A DNA stretch of 64,000 bases from Pogona vitticeps. Its lineage: Eukaryota > Chordata > Lepidosauria > Squamata > Agamidae. The notes under the pieces were generated by a model. The model was given only the letters and a program-made list of their open reading frames with translations, was not told the DNA's origin and did not search any database. The position numbers and the translations under genes were made by a program. Of this stretch, positions 53,485 through 63,914 are shown in pieces. The stretch lies in NCBI RefSeq assembly GCF_051106095.1, contig NC_135783.1, positions 308,588,322 through 308,652,321 of the forward strand, given 5' to 3'. Position 1 is the stretch's first letter. Each line of letters starts with the position of its first letter.

Positions 53485-53955
53485 ATTGGAACAAGTTTAG
53501 AGGAGGGTGACAAGGATGATCAGGGGTCTGGAAAACAAGCCCTATGAGGAAAGGCTGAAAGAATTGGGCATGTTTAGCCTTGAGAAAAGAAGACTGGGGG
53601 GTGATATGATAGCACTTTTCATATCTTTGAAAGGCTGTCATACAGAGGAGGGGCAAGATCTGCTCTCAATCTTCTCAGAGTGCAGGACATGCAACAATGG
53701 TCTCAAGTTAAAGGAAGCCAGATTTCTGTTGATTATCAGGAAAAACTTCCTAACTGTTAGAGCAGTACAACAGTGGAACCAGTTACCTTGGGAGTTCGTG
53801 AGTGCTCCAACACTGGAGGCATTTAAGGAAAACCTAGATCATCACCTGGCAGATATGCTTTGATTGTATTCCTGCACTGAGCAGGAGGTTGGAGTTGATG
53901 GCCTTGTAGACCCCTTCCAACTTCACTTTTCTAGTATTCTCTGACTCTATGATAC
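53485..53955 (+). mobile_element. CR1 LINE, 3' part
   Basis: An uninterrupted reading frame gives MTRMIRGLENKPYEERLKEL, FSLEKRRLGGDMIALF, and AVQQWNQLPWEFVSAPTLEA, the C-terminal region of CR1 reverse transcriptase. It ends in the CR1 3' untranslated sequence gcaggaggttggagttgatg, ccccttccaacttc and tctatgat. The open frame of 118 codons suggests a moderately young copy. 5'-truncated. Confidence 0.88.
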
Positions 53956-55058
53956 CCATATATTAAAATTCCAGAAGACCCTTTTGGTTATATTTCCACC
54001 CAACAAAGTCCAGAGTTGCAAAACCTGTGATAGGGCCTTCTTGATAGTAGCACCCTGGCTATGGAATACTCTTGCACTTGAAGTGCCAACTTTGCTCAGA
54101 GTTTAGCACAAAGTGAAAACAGTGTTTACCAAACAATCCTTCAGATTTGTTGCGCTGACATATTGCAGGAAGATAGCTGATGGGTGGTGTATACAAAATT
54201 TTGGTATCTGGCCATTTGGGCATGTTTATTGATTATATAATGATATATTTAACTGCTGCTTAGAAACCTGCATAGAAGACTGTGGCTCTCACTATGATTG
54301 TTTTGTAATTAAATGAAGGATATAGGTTTCACAAATAAATGACCTCTCTTTCTTCATCTTTGATTCAGTTAAATTCAGTCTGAGGAAGACTCGAAAATAG
54401 CATGAAAAGGAGCAAACAAAAATGAATAATTATGTTACATTCCAGCATTTAAAAAGGAAGTAATAGCAGATTGAGATGAAAATGGGACTATGATTCCTTA
54501 TAAAAGCATAGGATTTTAGATACAGTGCTTTCCATCTTCTGTAACAAGACTGAGATCATTATGCTGCTGGGGAGATAATGTGCAAGAAACCATAGCTATA
54601 AGAAATGATAAGGATTGAAAGAGAAAGGTGGCCTTGGGGCTTAACCTCTATTTTGTTTGATTCTGGGTGGAAACAACAAAGAAAGTCATAGACCTATCAT
54701 TTGTAATATAGTTAAAATTATTCGAATTGTGTGTCCCAAAAGGGAGTGGCCTCTTTACATTGCTAAAATGAGCTGCTTCTAAGGGTTGTCTGAAACATTA
54801 CAGCCCATGTCCAGGTACCCCTGAGAAACAATTCAGTCATGGCATGAAGAAAGTTGCAATGTTCTTAAATAGATTATGGCCTTGGGTAGATTCACTCCAG
54901 AAAAATGGCTTATAAACACATCAATGTAGAATAAATGCATACAAGTCAATGCCCACTTGGGCTCTGCAGCACCCCTGTAGAAATTTGGGTGTGCAATAAT
55001 GTTCCTGCAGAAGCTGCTGGCTGCAGTTCCCATAATCCCTCACTGCTGGCTTTGTCGT
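53956..55058. other. Unique sequence, no gene seen
   Basis: Nothing recognised. Confidence 0.35.
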
Positions 55059-55064
55059 CTAGGC

Positions 55065-55201
55065 CAGTGGTCCTCAACCTTGGGCCTCCATATGTTCTTG
55101 GACTACAACTCCCAGAAACCTTCACCACCATCTCTGATGCCCAGGATTTCTGGGAGTTGAAGTCCAAGAACATTTGGAGGCCCAAGGTTGAGGACCACTG
55201 G
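55065..55201. mobile_element. hAT-like palindromic MITE
   Basis: Almost the whole 137 bp is an inverted repeat: cagtggtcctcaaccttggg faces cccaaggttgaggaccactg, and the match continues inwards through ggactacaactcccagaaa. The motif ctaggc occurs immediately on both sides (55059-55064 and 55202-55207) and is probably part of the target duplication. It is non-coding. Confidence 0.85.
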
Positions 55202-55307
55202 CTAGGCTGATGGAAACTGCAATTCAGCAACCTCTGCAGGGGCACATTTGCCCATTTCTGGTAGAAAGCTTTCATATGATCACTCCATATAAGGTTGTAA
55301 GGGTGTA

Positions 55308-55308
<1 letters not shown>

Positions 55309-55386
<78 letters not shown>
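55309..55386. repeat. (TTG)n microsatellite
   Basis: About 26 uninterrupted TTG units. Open frames across it (poly-Asn or poly-Val) are artefacts of the repeat. It could have grown from an (AAC)-type SINE tail on the minus strand, but no SINE body is visible. Confidence 0.97.
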
Positions 55387-55387
<1 letters not shown>

Positions 55388-57869
55388 TGCAAATATTTTC
55401 TTCACTGAGCTTCACCAAGCAGAAACATGCTTTGTGCACCTCACAAGTAATCATAGAATTTGAGGAACCCACAAATTTTACTGTTTTAAAGTGCTCAGGA
55501 GAAAATTACCCAGTGGTACTTTGTAATGTGCAAACACTCAAGCATGTTAGGAATCTTGTGGAAGAAAACAATCTAGGGGGAAAGAGCAGTCTTGTAGGTA
55601 ACAGAAGTGGAGAAGTGCATTGCAAACTCACACTTGGACAAGGAAAACTCATTTTTGTATCTTGTGAGTTCAAAAAACCCAGGCAAATGCAGTCTTCAAT
55701 ACAGGTTAACGAAAGGCCACTTGTGCACAATTGTTTTTCATGCTAGACCATTTAAAAAAGAAGAGGCATAACAAGGCAGAGAAACAAGTGAACCTACCTT
55801 CAGGAATAGGGGAGGCATATTTGACTGCCCGAAGAGTCTATGCTCTGGTAGTATGTGATCCTTCTAAACATTTTCACGAGCTAAGCAGCCAACATTCCTT
55901 TCTAAGCATTCAATACTGTTGCTGCTAAGGGAAGCAAGTGTAAAATTGTTCGCTTCATTTTTCAATTCTTCTAAATTGTGAAGATAACCAGGAGGGCTTT
56001 CTAGAAGCCACCCTGTGTGAGTGTGCTGCTGAATATGGAAGCTATTTTTCCCTCAACCCATGCCATATATATTTTCCAAATATTCTTTGTAACATTCTGT
56101 CTGAGAGAGGGTTTTTACAACCTGAGCTTTCACATGCCATTACTATCCATTTTGCTGCCTTCATTGCAAGCCCTGGTTTTAATATAATTCCATCAGTGCA
56201 GAGCAGAGCTACATACATGTGTAGCGAGAATATGGACAAAGTCCCATTTAGGACCCTGGCCAATTCAGAGTCCAAGCAAGAGGCTCTTTGCTATTGGAAA
56301 ACAACAATGACACTTCTGGGAAGTAAGCACCTCCCAAAGAAGTCCAAACTTTGCTCTCCAAAGTCACGGCTTTGGAGTCTCCTTGTGATTAATATATATG
56401 TATTTTAAAAAGCAGCCTCCAACAGATATCCGAGCTATCTCAGAGACACAAATTCTATGGAATATGTGCAAAAGCATGCTTTTTTTAATGGGGTGGGGAG
56501 CGTGTGTGTGTGTGTGTGTGTGTGTGTGCATTGTGTGTGTGTTCAATTGAGTACACATGATTAATAGGTTATGAAGCTGTGCCACCTTTTTCTTCAGCCA
56601 CTTTCACTCCCTGCTGGATTCCCATAGCTTTTGGAGTGCAGTTAATCGCTTGCACAGGAAAAGGGTCTCCATAAATCACAAAGGCAAACAGTCAGAGGAT
56701 TTTTCATGCATTCCTTTCCTATGTAAATGATCTGTAACTTTTTCATGAATCAGGCCCATCAGTGCCCTCGCTCTCTCCCTGTCTCCTTCCCCACACCCTG
56801 CATTCTCGGAATTGCAATCTAAATGGCCCTGAAACATTTGAAGACAATTAAAGTTTAGCTTCGCATATCAGTGACCTACCAGCAGTCCCCACTAAGGCAC
56901 TGATGTATATACTGCATTAGATCTGCAGCTAGATGAGTCAGAAAGAAGTGATTCCAGAAGTACTTTCTCTCTCTCCCCCCCCCCCAGAGTACTGGAAAAA
57001 TACCCTCTAGGGACACAGCATAACAGCAGCTATTTCCTATGAGCATCCTACAGGCCTATGACTCTAAAGTAAGTTGCCAGCCCATGCCGTTTTGGCTTCC
57101 TTCCTGTTTTGCACAATGCATAAATCAAGAGGACTGATTTCTTCTGTCTTATTAGCAAGATTTAAGAAGCTTAATAAAATACATTTGGCAGGCTATACTG
57201 TTGTTTGTCTTATACCGAGCCAGGATACTTTTTAAAGGAAAAGTATAAACGTTATTCCCTCTGGCAGAAAGCAAAGATTTATAACAAGACGCGCTTTACA
57301 AGTAATAATGTTATTTCCTTTGCTTAATTGGGAACCTGTATTGAACCCAGCAGAAACCGACTTCAAGTTGTGATTTCTCTGAGGGAGCTGTACCAGGTGA
57401 GAGCTTCATGTTTCACAAAGGTGATCTATGCCGGGACACAGTAAATCCTATTACTAAAATGCTTGTGGTTGAAATAACGCATGTCTTTTGGGTTGTAGAT
57501 GTGAAAGTGAAATACAGTTGCAAAAGTAAAAAAGACCAGGACTCCACCCTTCATTAGTCACAGAATACCTTTTCTTTCAGTGTTTTGATGTAATTTCATT
57601 ACCTTTTGATATTTTCTCACCGAGACACTAACTCTTGGGGAGACTCCTTAATTTATTTTCTACCCTTGTAAAGCAGAAAATAAAGTTAGGTTTCAAAAGA
57701 GTTACAATCTGTGTGAAAACACATCCATGTTCAGCCAGTTGTACTCGGTTTGAATGTATCTCTTGAAACTAGAAGATGGAAATTTACCTATTCTTCGACG
57801 CTGATGATATTTTGGCGCCAGATCAAAACCTTCCTGTTCCAGAAGGCTTTTAATTGAAATAATATTAGC
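55387..57869. other. Unique sequence; (TG)n and a possible conserved block
   Basis: A TG run lies at 56502-56541 and a C run at 56976-56986. The block at about 57090-57400 is non-repetitive and looks conserved in type. No gene is recognised. Confidence 0.35.
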
Positions 57870-57988
57870 TGTGGGTCTGATGGCAATTTATATATATATT
57901 TTAATTGTATTTTACCGTAATTGTTCTGTATTTTTATTGTATTTTAAATGTTGTAAGCTGCCCAGAGACCTTTGGGTAGTGTGGGCGG
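57870..57988 (+). mobile_element. L2-like LINE tail, split by the LTR element
   Basis: The tail gttgtaagctgcccagagac then ctttgggtagtgtgggcgg breaks at 57988 and resumes at 63643 with ggcggcatataaattaatta. The LTR element therefore landed inside this older tail. Confidence 0.75.
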
Positions 57989-58517
57989 TGTGACAAACCC
58001 AGACCTACTGGGATATGTCACACAGTTACACTAAGCTGCCACCAACCATTCCCTTTAAGAAGTCACACAGACCAGGGATGGATTTTTAAACAATAAAAAG
58101 AGTAAGGTTTATTTTAAATACACACAGGGAAAAATAAACAATCAGGTTAATAAGATAAAATAACGTGGCTTATTCTCACTCATACAAGCATACAGTTTGG
58201 TTCACCCAGAACCCTTAACTTGAAGCACAGACCCTGAACCTATCAGTTCTGGCTAACCAACAGACACCTGAACCTATCAGGTTGGTACTCTGACACACAG
58301 TAGTACCCTGTCTGACACACAGACTCCCACAACAGCTTCTTCTTCCCAGCTGCTGCTTCGTCACAACCCAGTGTCTCTCAGCATCTCCCTCTCACACACT
58401 CCACATATATATACAGTACAGCCCCTCCTCCTGATGTCCCGCCTTCCACTCCCCATAGGATGGAACTTTCCCTCCAAACCCATGACAGACAGGTAACATC
58501 AGTGCTGTTATGTAACA
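57989..58517 (-). repeat. 3' LTR of the Gmr1-like element
   Basis: 529 bp. On the minus strand a TATA-like tgtatatatatgtgg (about 58415-58401) is followed about 300 bp later by aataaa (58113-58108), which fits a U3-R-U5 layout with a long R. Confidence 0.95.
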
Positions 58518-58529
58518 CCTCCCCTCTTT
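58518..58529 (-). other. Polypurine tract
   Basis: The minus strand reads aaagaggggagg directly before the 3' LTR, the expected place and composition for plus-strand priming. Confidence 0.85.
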
Positions 58530-58791
58530 ATAAGTTGTTTTGTAGGGGGAAAGCTAACGTGCTTTTCACCAAAAAACAACCTGTATAAAACATACAACAA
58601 CAGTTATACATACCATATTATACTTACTCATACTTACATTCTAAGTTAAACCATAGCAAATAGGCATTTAAACATTTACCATATACATTACATCAATTTA
58701 CCTTTATTCATACAAACCAAATTCAAAACCAGGTACATTTTAACTTTTTGTCATCATTATTTACACATAGTCCATGTTTCTTTCGCCGTCT
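58530..58791. other. Non-coding region of the LTR element
   Basis: AT-rich sequence between the end of the long frame and the polypurine tract. I see no further domain in it. Confidence 0.6.
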
Positions 58792-61700
58792 TCATTCTTC
58801 AGGTCTTCTTGATAAGGCGTCAGCAACACAGTTCACTGACCCTCTGACCACCTTCACTTCAAAGTCATAGTCCTGTAGGTTTAAAGCCCACCTCATAAGT
58901 TTGCTATTGTGGGTTTTCATTGTCTTTAACCATTGCAATGGTGAATGGTCAGTACACAGAATAAAATGTCTTCCCCAGATGTAAGGCTTGGCCTTCTGGA
59001 TCGCGTAGACTATGGCCAAACACTCCTTCTCCACGGTTGCCAAATGTCTCTCACCTTTTTGAAGTTTCCTACTCAGGTAGGACACTGGATGCTGGTCACC
59101 ATTCTCATCCTCCTGGCACAGAACTGCTCCTACCCCGCTGTTAGACGCATCGGTGTAGATGATGAACTCCCGGTCGAAGTCTGGAGCACGCAGGACTGGA
59201 TAGTTGATTAACGCCTCCTTCAACCTCTGGAACGCCGCCTCACAGTCGCTGGTCCACGGGATGCGGTCATCAGCCTTCTTCCTCGTCAGATCGGTCAGCG
59301 GAGCCGCAATCTCGCTAAACCTCGGGATGAACTTTCTGTAGTAGCCCACCAACCCAAGAAATGATTTGACTTTTTTCTTGGTGTTGGGTCTAGGCCAATC
59401 ACGAACTGCTTCTATTTTGGCCTCCAGGGGTTTTATCATTCCTCCCCCTACCATGTGACCCAAGTATTTTATTTCTGGGCTACCCAGCTGACACTTGCTG
59501 GCCTTTACTGTTAGCCCTGCTGCACTTAACCTCTGCAGCACTAACTCCAGGTGTAACAGGTGATCTTCCCAGGTATTACTGAAGATCCCTATGTCGTCAA
59601 TGTAGGCCACTGTAAAGTCACTGAGCCCTGCCAAGGTCTGGTCCATCAGCCTTTGGAATGTGGCTGGTGCATTTCTGAGACCAAAGCTCAGGACTCGAAA
59701 CTCATAGAGACCAAAAGGGCTGCAAAAGGCAGTCTTTTCTTGATCCCTGGGATCAATTCTTAATTGCCAATATCCCTTTACCAGGTCCAATGATGAGATG
59801 AACTGACAACCCCCTATGGTTTCAATCAGGTTGTCTAGCCTGGGCATTGGGTAGGCATCAGGAGTGGTTACACGGTTTAATTTCCTGTAATCAACACAAA
59901 ACCTAATGCTCCCATCAGGCTTGTCCACAAGGACTATCGGAGAGGACCAAGGGCTAGAAGAGGGGACGATTATGTTCTCCCTCAGCATCTCGTCCAGCTC
60001 CTTCCGCACCTTGTCCCTATAGGGTCCCGTTACTCGGTATGGGGATACTGCCTGCGGGGGTGCATCCCCTGTGTGGATCCGATGCATCACTCCCTTCACT
60101 ATCCCCGGCTTGTTGGAAAACACCTGTTGATATTTACTAAGCAGCATTTTTAGTTCTTGCTGCTGGTCTTGGGTGAGTGCAGGACTGATCTTTACCTCCT
60201 CTGGGTTGTATTTTACTTCCCCTCTACCCTCCCAGAAGGGTAATTCAGCTTCCTCACTCTCAGCTGCTTTTATAGCAAATAAAACCCTCTGTTCCCCTCT
60301 GTAGTAGGGTTTTAGGGCATTCACATGAACCACCCTCCTTGCTTGGTTCTCCTCCTGCTCTATTAGGTAGTTCAGGTCTGACATCTTGGAAATGACCCTA
60401 TATGGTCCTGCCCATTTGAGCTGCAGCTTGTTCTCTCTGCAGGGCCTAAGCCAAAGCACTTCCTCCCCTGGGTCAAAGTGCCTCTCTCTAGCTTTGTGGT
60501 CATACCATGTTTTCTGTCTGACCTTCTGCGCTTGCAGGTTTTCTGCTGCCAGCTCTAGATTTCTCCTTAGGTCATTCATCAAGGTGTCTATGTATGTCAC
60601 AACGCCTTGTGGGTCATCCTGGGTGATCTGCTCCCAATTTTGTTTGATCAAATCCAGGGGCCCCTTCACCCCTAAGTGTGCAGCAAACATGTCAGAGTGA
60701 CCCCTTTGTAAGATCATGGGGCGATACTTTTCAGGTACCACCAGCTGACTTCTGATCCCATCTCCCCCTTTTGAGATATTCCTCAGGGTCTCTCTATATA
60801 AAATCCCCTTTTCCTCCAGAAATCTCACTGGGGTTTCAGGTGTTAGCTGGGCGTCAGTCACCTGTTCAAAACACTTTTGGAGAGTGGCGTCTGCCTTTTG
60901 CTCCTGTCCAAATCTGCTGTCTGTGGTTAAGGTTTCCACCACAGCTTCTGAACTCCCCTCTGCTTCCGTCTCTGGCTCATCATTACCCCCCTGAACTGTC
61001 CCTGTGGTGGCTTGTGAGCGTGTAATCACTAGCACCCGTTTCACATGTTCAGCCAGGTCATTTCCCACGAGCACGGCTGCTGGCAGAGTCGATAAAATCG
61101 CTAGCCTCCAAACTCCCCTCCAGCCTTGAAAGTTGACAGGTACCTCTGCTACTGGCAGAGAGATCACCTGCCCTTCAATCCCTGCCACCTTCATGCTCTC
61201 ATTTGGGATTATAAACTCCCTAGGAATAATATCTGGATGGCACAGGGTTACCTGGGAACAAGTGTCCCGCAGCCCCCTATACTGACGGTCAAGTATTCCT
61301 ACGTCCACCCCGGCTGTCTCAAACAACTGAGAATCTGTTTTTATCAGCAAGCAGCGCTTTACTTCTATAAGAGGACCATTTTCCTCAGCCTGATCAACAG
61401 AGGTAGCTGTTCCAGACTGAGTAGTCATGGCAACAGGCTCCCTCAGTGACACTGAGCTTTGCTCTTTCTGGACACAGAACACAGCTTTTGGCTTGGTCCC
61501 ACTAGACTCCTGAGGCACCATTCCTTTTAGCTGCTTTAATTTCTGACACTCTGAGATTAGATGACCCTTTCCCTGACAGAAATAGCATTTTCTGGTGTAT
61601 TTTGATTCTCTCTCATCTTGTTTTGGTTTTCCCTCCAAAATCTGAGGTCTTAGTTTCATGTCTGAGGGCTTCCCTTCACCATGGGCCCCTCCCCCTTGCT

Positions 61701-62676
61701 GGCTTTTCCCTGGTCCCTGAGAGTACTTGCTGTAGGTTTCTTTGGGTTTACCTACAGATTTCCCCTCACCCAAGGGCTTTCTTATTTGGGAAATAAAATC
61801 TGCAATCTCTGCGGCTGCTGCCACAGTTTTCGGTTTCCTTTCCCTCACCTGGAATTTCAATTCCCCATGCAGGACTGAATAGAACTGTTCCAGTGCTATC
61901 AAATCTTTAAGCTGCTCATAGGTCTCTGTCCCCTCCTGCGATAGCCATTTCTCAAGCAGCCTCACCAATTGGGCCCCCACTTGGGTAAAAGTCTGTTCTG
62001 GTTTCTTGGTGAGGGACCTGAATCTTTGTCTCAGCTGCTCTGCATTTATCCCATGTCTGGCAAACACCAGTTTTTTAAACTCTGCAAAATCTTTCATCAG
62101 TTCCTCAGGCATCTCGGCATAAACCTCAGCCAGGCTACCACTGATTAAAGATCGCATGATGGTCATCTTCTCAGTTTCCCTCACTGAGAAGTCCACAAAC
62201 GCTCTTTCCACTAAGGAAAAGAACACCTCAGGACAATCTCCCTTGTGGTACACAGGGAATTTCTTCAGGTCAGCTTTAGACAATTGGCCTCCCTCAGAAT
62301 CCCTATTATTATTATTGTTCTGGTTCATCAGTTCCAGTTTTCTTAATTCAAACGCCATTCTCTCTCTCTCCAATCTTTCCTCCCTCTCCATTCTCTCTCT
62401 CTCTAATTCAAATTGCCTTTGTTTCTCTCTTTCCCTTTCCTCCATTTCAATTTGCCTTTCCCTTTCCTCCCTTCTTTCTCTCTCTAATCTTTCCTCCACT
62501 TCAAATTGCCTCATCCTCAGTTCATGCTGTTGGGCTAGGAGCAATTTTCTGAGTTCTGGGTTCTGCTCTCCTGTGCTGTCACCTTGCACTGAGCCAAATT
62601 CATCCTCAGAACCTTGGTCAATCTGGGGGTCTTTCACTTCACTCATTTCGGCCATCTGGCTTCGAGTCAAGGGCAT
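58792..62676 (-). CDS. Gag-pol-type open frame of the Gmr1-like element
   Basis: This frame of 1294 codons belongs to the LTR element. In order it shows: a Glu/Arg-rich coiled-coil stretch (about residues 40-118); a capsid-like region (about 135-300) whose second half (about 215-297) resembles the SCAN domain, with LIALEQFYSVLHGELK; a CX2CX4HX4C zinc knuckle (364-377); a protease-like region (about 440-545); integrase-type sequence (about 620-800, including KWAGPYR); reverse transcriptase (about 890-1080, with SSPIVLVDKPDGSIRFCVDY and the active-site YIDD at 1025-1028); and RNase H (about 1165-1290, with IIYTDAS and LCTDHSPLQWL). It is an element protein, not a host gene. The element is treated as a fossil and is probably not fully intact. 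Confidence 0.92.
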   Translation of the reverse strand: MPLTRSQMAEMSEVKDPQIDQGSEDEFGSVQGDSTGEQNPELRKLLLAQQHELRMRQFEVEERLERERREERERQIEMEEREREKQRQFELERERMEREERLERERMAFELRKLELMNQNNNNNRDSEGGQLSKADLKKFPVYHKGDCPEVFFSLVERAFVDFSVRETEKMTIMRSLISGSLAEVYAEMPEELMKDFAEFKKLVFARHGINAEQLRQRFRSLTKKPEQTFTQVGAQLVRLLEKWLSQEGTETYEQLKDLIALEQFYSVLHGELKFQVRERKPKTVAAAAEIADFISQIRKPLGEGKSVGKPKETYSKYSQGPGKSQQGGGAHGEGKPSDMKLRPQILEGKPKQDERESKYTRKCYFCQGKGHLISECQKLKQLKGMVPQESSGTKPKAVFCVQKEQSSVSLREPVAMTTQSGTATSVDQAEENGPLIEVKRCLLIKTDSQLFETAGVDVGILDRQYRGLRDTCSQVTLCHPDIIPREFIIPNESMKVAGIEGQVISLPVAEVPVNFQGWRGVWRLAILSTLPAAVLVGNDLAEHVKRVLVITRSQATTGTVQGGNDEPETEAEGSSEAVVETLTTDSRFGQEQKADATLQKCFEQVTDAQLTPETPVRFLEEKGILYRETLRNISKGGDGIRSQLVVPEKYRPMILQRGHSDMFAAHLGVKGPLDLIKQNWEQITQDDPQGVVTYIDTLMNDLRRNLELAAENLQAQKVRQKTWYDHKARERHFDPGEEVLWLRPCRENKLQLKWAGPYRVISKMSDLNYLIEQEENQARRVVHVNALKPYYRGEQRVLFAIKAAESEEAELPFWEGRGEVKYNPEEVKISPALTQDQQQELKMLLSKYQQVFSNKPGIVKGVMHRIHTGDAPPQAVSPYRVTGPYRDKVRKELDEMLRENIIVPSSSPWSSPIVLVDKPDGSIRFCVDYRKLNRVTTPDAYPMPRLDNLIETIGGCQFISSLDLVKGYWQLRIDPRDQEKTAFCSPFGLYEFRVLSFGLRNAPATFQRLMDQTLAGLSDFTVAYIDDIGIFSNTWEDHLLHLELVLQRLSAAGLTVKASKCQLGSPEIKYLGHMVGGGMIKPLEAKIEAVRDWPRPNTKKKVKSFLGLVGYYRKFIPRFSEIAAPLTDLTRKKADDRIPWTSDCEAAFQRLKEALINYPVLRAPDFDREFIIYTDASNSGVGAVLCQEDENGDQHPVSYLSRKLQKGERHLATVEKECLAIVYAIQKAKPYIWGRHFILCTDHSPLQWLKTMKTHNSKLMRWALNLQDYDFEVKVVRGSVNCVADALSRRPEE

Positions 62677-63088
62677 AATCCCCCCTCAGAACAGGCTGCT
62701 TTTAAAAGTCAAGCCTCAAAATAAAACGACCACTTTTTTCCTTTTTGCCTCAGAACCAGCTCTCCCTAGAGATTGCTGCTGTTCTTCAGCACTAACTTGC
62801 AACAGTATCGAGTCAGAGCCTACCCCCCTCTGCTGGGCCTCTCAGCTGGCAAGCTAGCTCGCTGTTGCTACGCAGTTTTGCCTCAGCTTTTTCCCGCCAA
62901 AACTAGGCTGCCTCAGAGCACCTTAATCTAAGTCTCCCCAGTTGGCACGTTCTTCTACTAGCGCACCTCCCCGTGAGGTACACCTAGAAGATTACCTACG
63001 CGCCTCAGACTGTCCCTGACTAGACCCCCCTTGCTCTGGGCACACTTGCCAAGGCTTTGCTGGACCACTGGACAACTGGACCAGTCGT
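62677..63088. other. 5' untranslated leader of the LTR element
   Basis: Sequence between the primer-binding-like site and the first ATG of the long frame. It is fairly GC-rich; no upstream frame is convincing. Confidence 0.6.
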
Positions 63089-63108
63089 ATCCCACACGCT
63101 GGCCACCA
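63089..63108 (-). other. Primer-binding-like site
   Basis: The plus strand reads atcccacacgctggccacca, which looks like a tRNA 3' end finishing in CCA, five bases from the LTR. It is near, but not the same as, a tRNA-Leu 3' end as I remember it. The tRNA identity is inference. Confidence 0.55.
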
Positions 63109-63113
63109 ATCAA

Positions 63114-63642
63114 TGTGACAAACCCAGACCTACTGGGATATGTCACACAGTTACACTAAGCTGCCACCAACCATTCCCTTTAAGAAGTCACACAGACCAG
63201 GGATGGATTTTTAAACAATAAAAAGAGTAAGGTTTATTTTAAATACACACAGGGAAAAATAAACAATCAGGTTAATAAGATAAAATAACGTGGCTTATTC
63301 TCACTCATACAAGCATACAGTTTGGTTCACCCAGAACCCTTAACTTGAAGCACAGACCCTGAACCTATCAGTTCTGGCTAACCAACAGACACCTGAACCT
63401 ATCAGGTTGGTACTCTGACACACAGTAGTACCCTGTCTGACACACAGACTCCCACAACAGCTTCTTCTTCCCAGCTGCTGCTTCGTCACAACCCAGTGTC
63501 TCTCAGCATCTCCCTCTCACACACTCCACATATATATACAGTACAGCCCCTCCTCCTGATGTCCCGCCTTCCACTCCCCATAGGATGGAACTTTCCCTCC
63601 AAACCCATGACAGACAGGTAACATCAGTGCTGTTATGTAACA
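63114..63642 (-). repeat. 5' LTR of the Gmr1-like element
   Basis: 529 bp, which I read as identical to 57989-58517 along its whole length. Confidence 0.95.
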
Positions 63643-63700
63643 GGCGGCATATAAATTAATTAAATAAATAAAATTAAATAAAATAGAATTCCAAGGCTCT
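63643..63700 (+). mobile_element. Continuation of the split L2-like tail
   Basis: ggcggcatataaattaatta followed by aaataaataaaattaaataa completes the LINE tail interrupted at 57988. Confidence 0.75.
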
Positions 63701-63914
63701 CTGTTGATCAGAATTGTTAAACTCTCCAAATAACTGTATTTTAAGCAATAAATAATGAATGCCAAGCAAATCATTATGAATTATTTTAATGGGGCAATTT
63801 AACAATCCCAGTTATAGGTCATGGACAGAGAAGTGTGGTATTATGTGACACCTTGATTCAACTCTTCCATGTGGCTTAACAAACAGCCTTGTGAAGCTCT
63901 GCCAAACCTACCTA
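63701..63914. other. Unique sequence, no gene seen
   Basis: Short AT-rich interval with nothing recognised. Confidence 0.35.

Larger units (their letters stand above)
57989..63642 (-). mobile_element. Gmr1-like Ty3/Gypsy LTR retrotransposon, near-complete
   Basis: The element is 5654 bp, sense on the minus strand, with two 529-bp LTRs beginning TGTGACA and ending ATGTAACA on the plus strand. A 5-bp target duplication, ggcgg, lies at 57984-57988 and 63643-63647. Between the LTRs are a primer-binding-like site, one long gag-pol frame and a purine tract. The domain order (protease, integrase-type sequence, then reverse transcriptase and RNase H) is that of the Gmr1 group, not ordinary Ty3/Gypsy. 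The LTRs look identical, so it is very young. It looks close to whole, with about one internal break. Confidence 0.93.

Noticed and set aside
55210-55746. 178-codon open frame through the TTG repeat
   Set aside because: Its length depends on the microsatellite. The roughly 105 codons after the repeat have no family motif I recognise and could be open by chance.
62156-62857. 233-codon Ser/Leu-rich frame on the plus strand
   Set aside because: It is the antisense shadow of the Glu/Arg-rich coiled-coil region of the LTR element's own frame.
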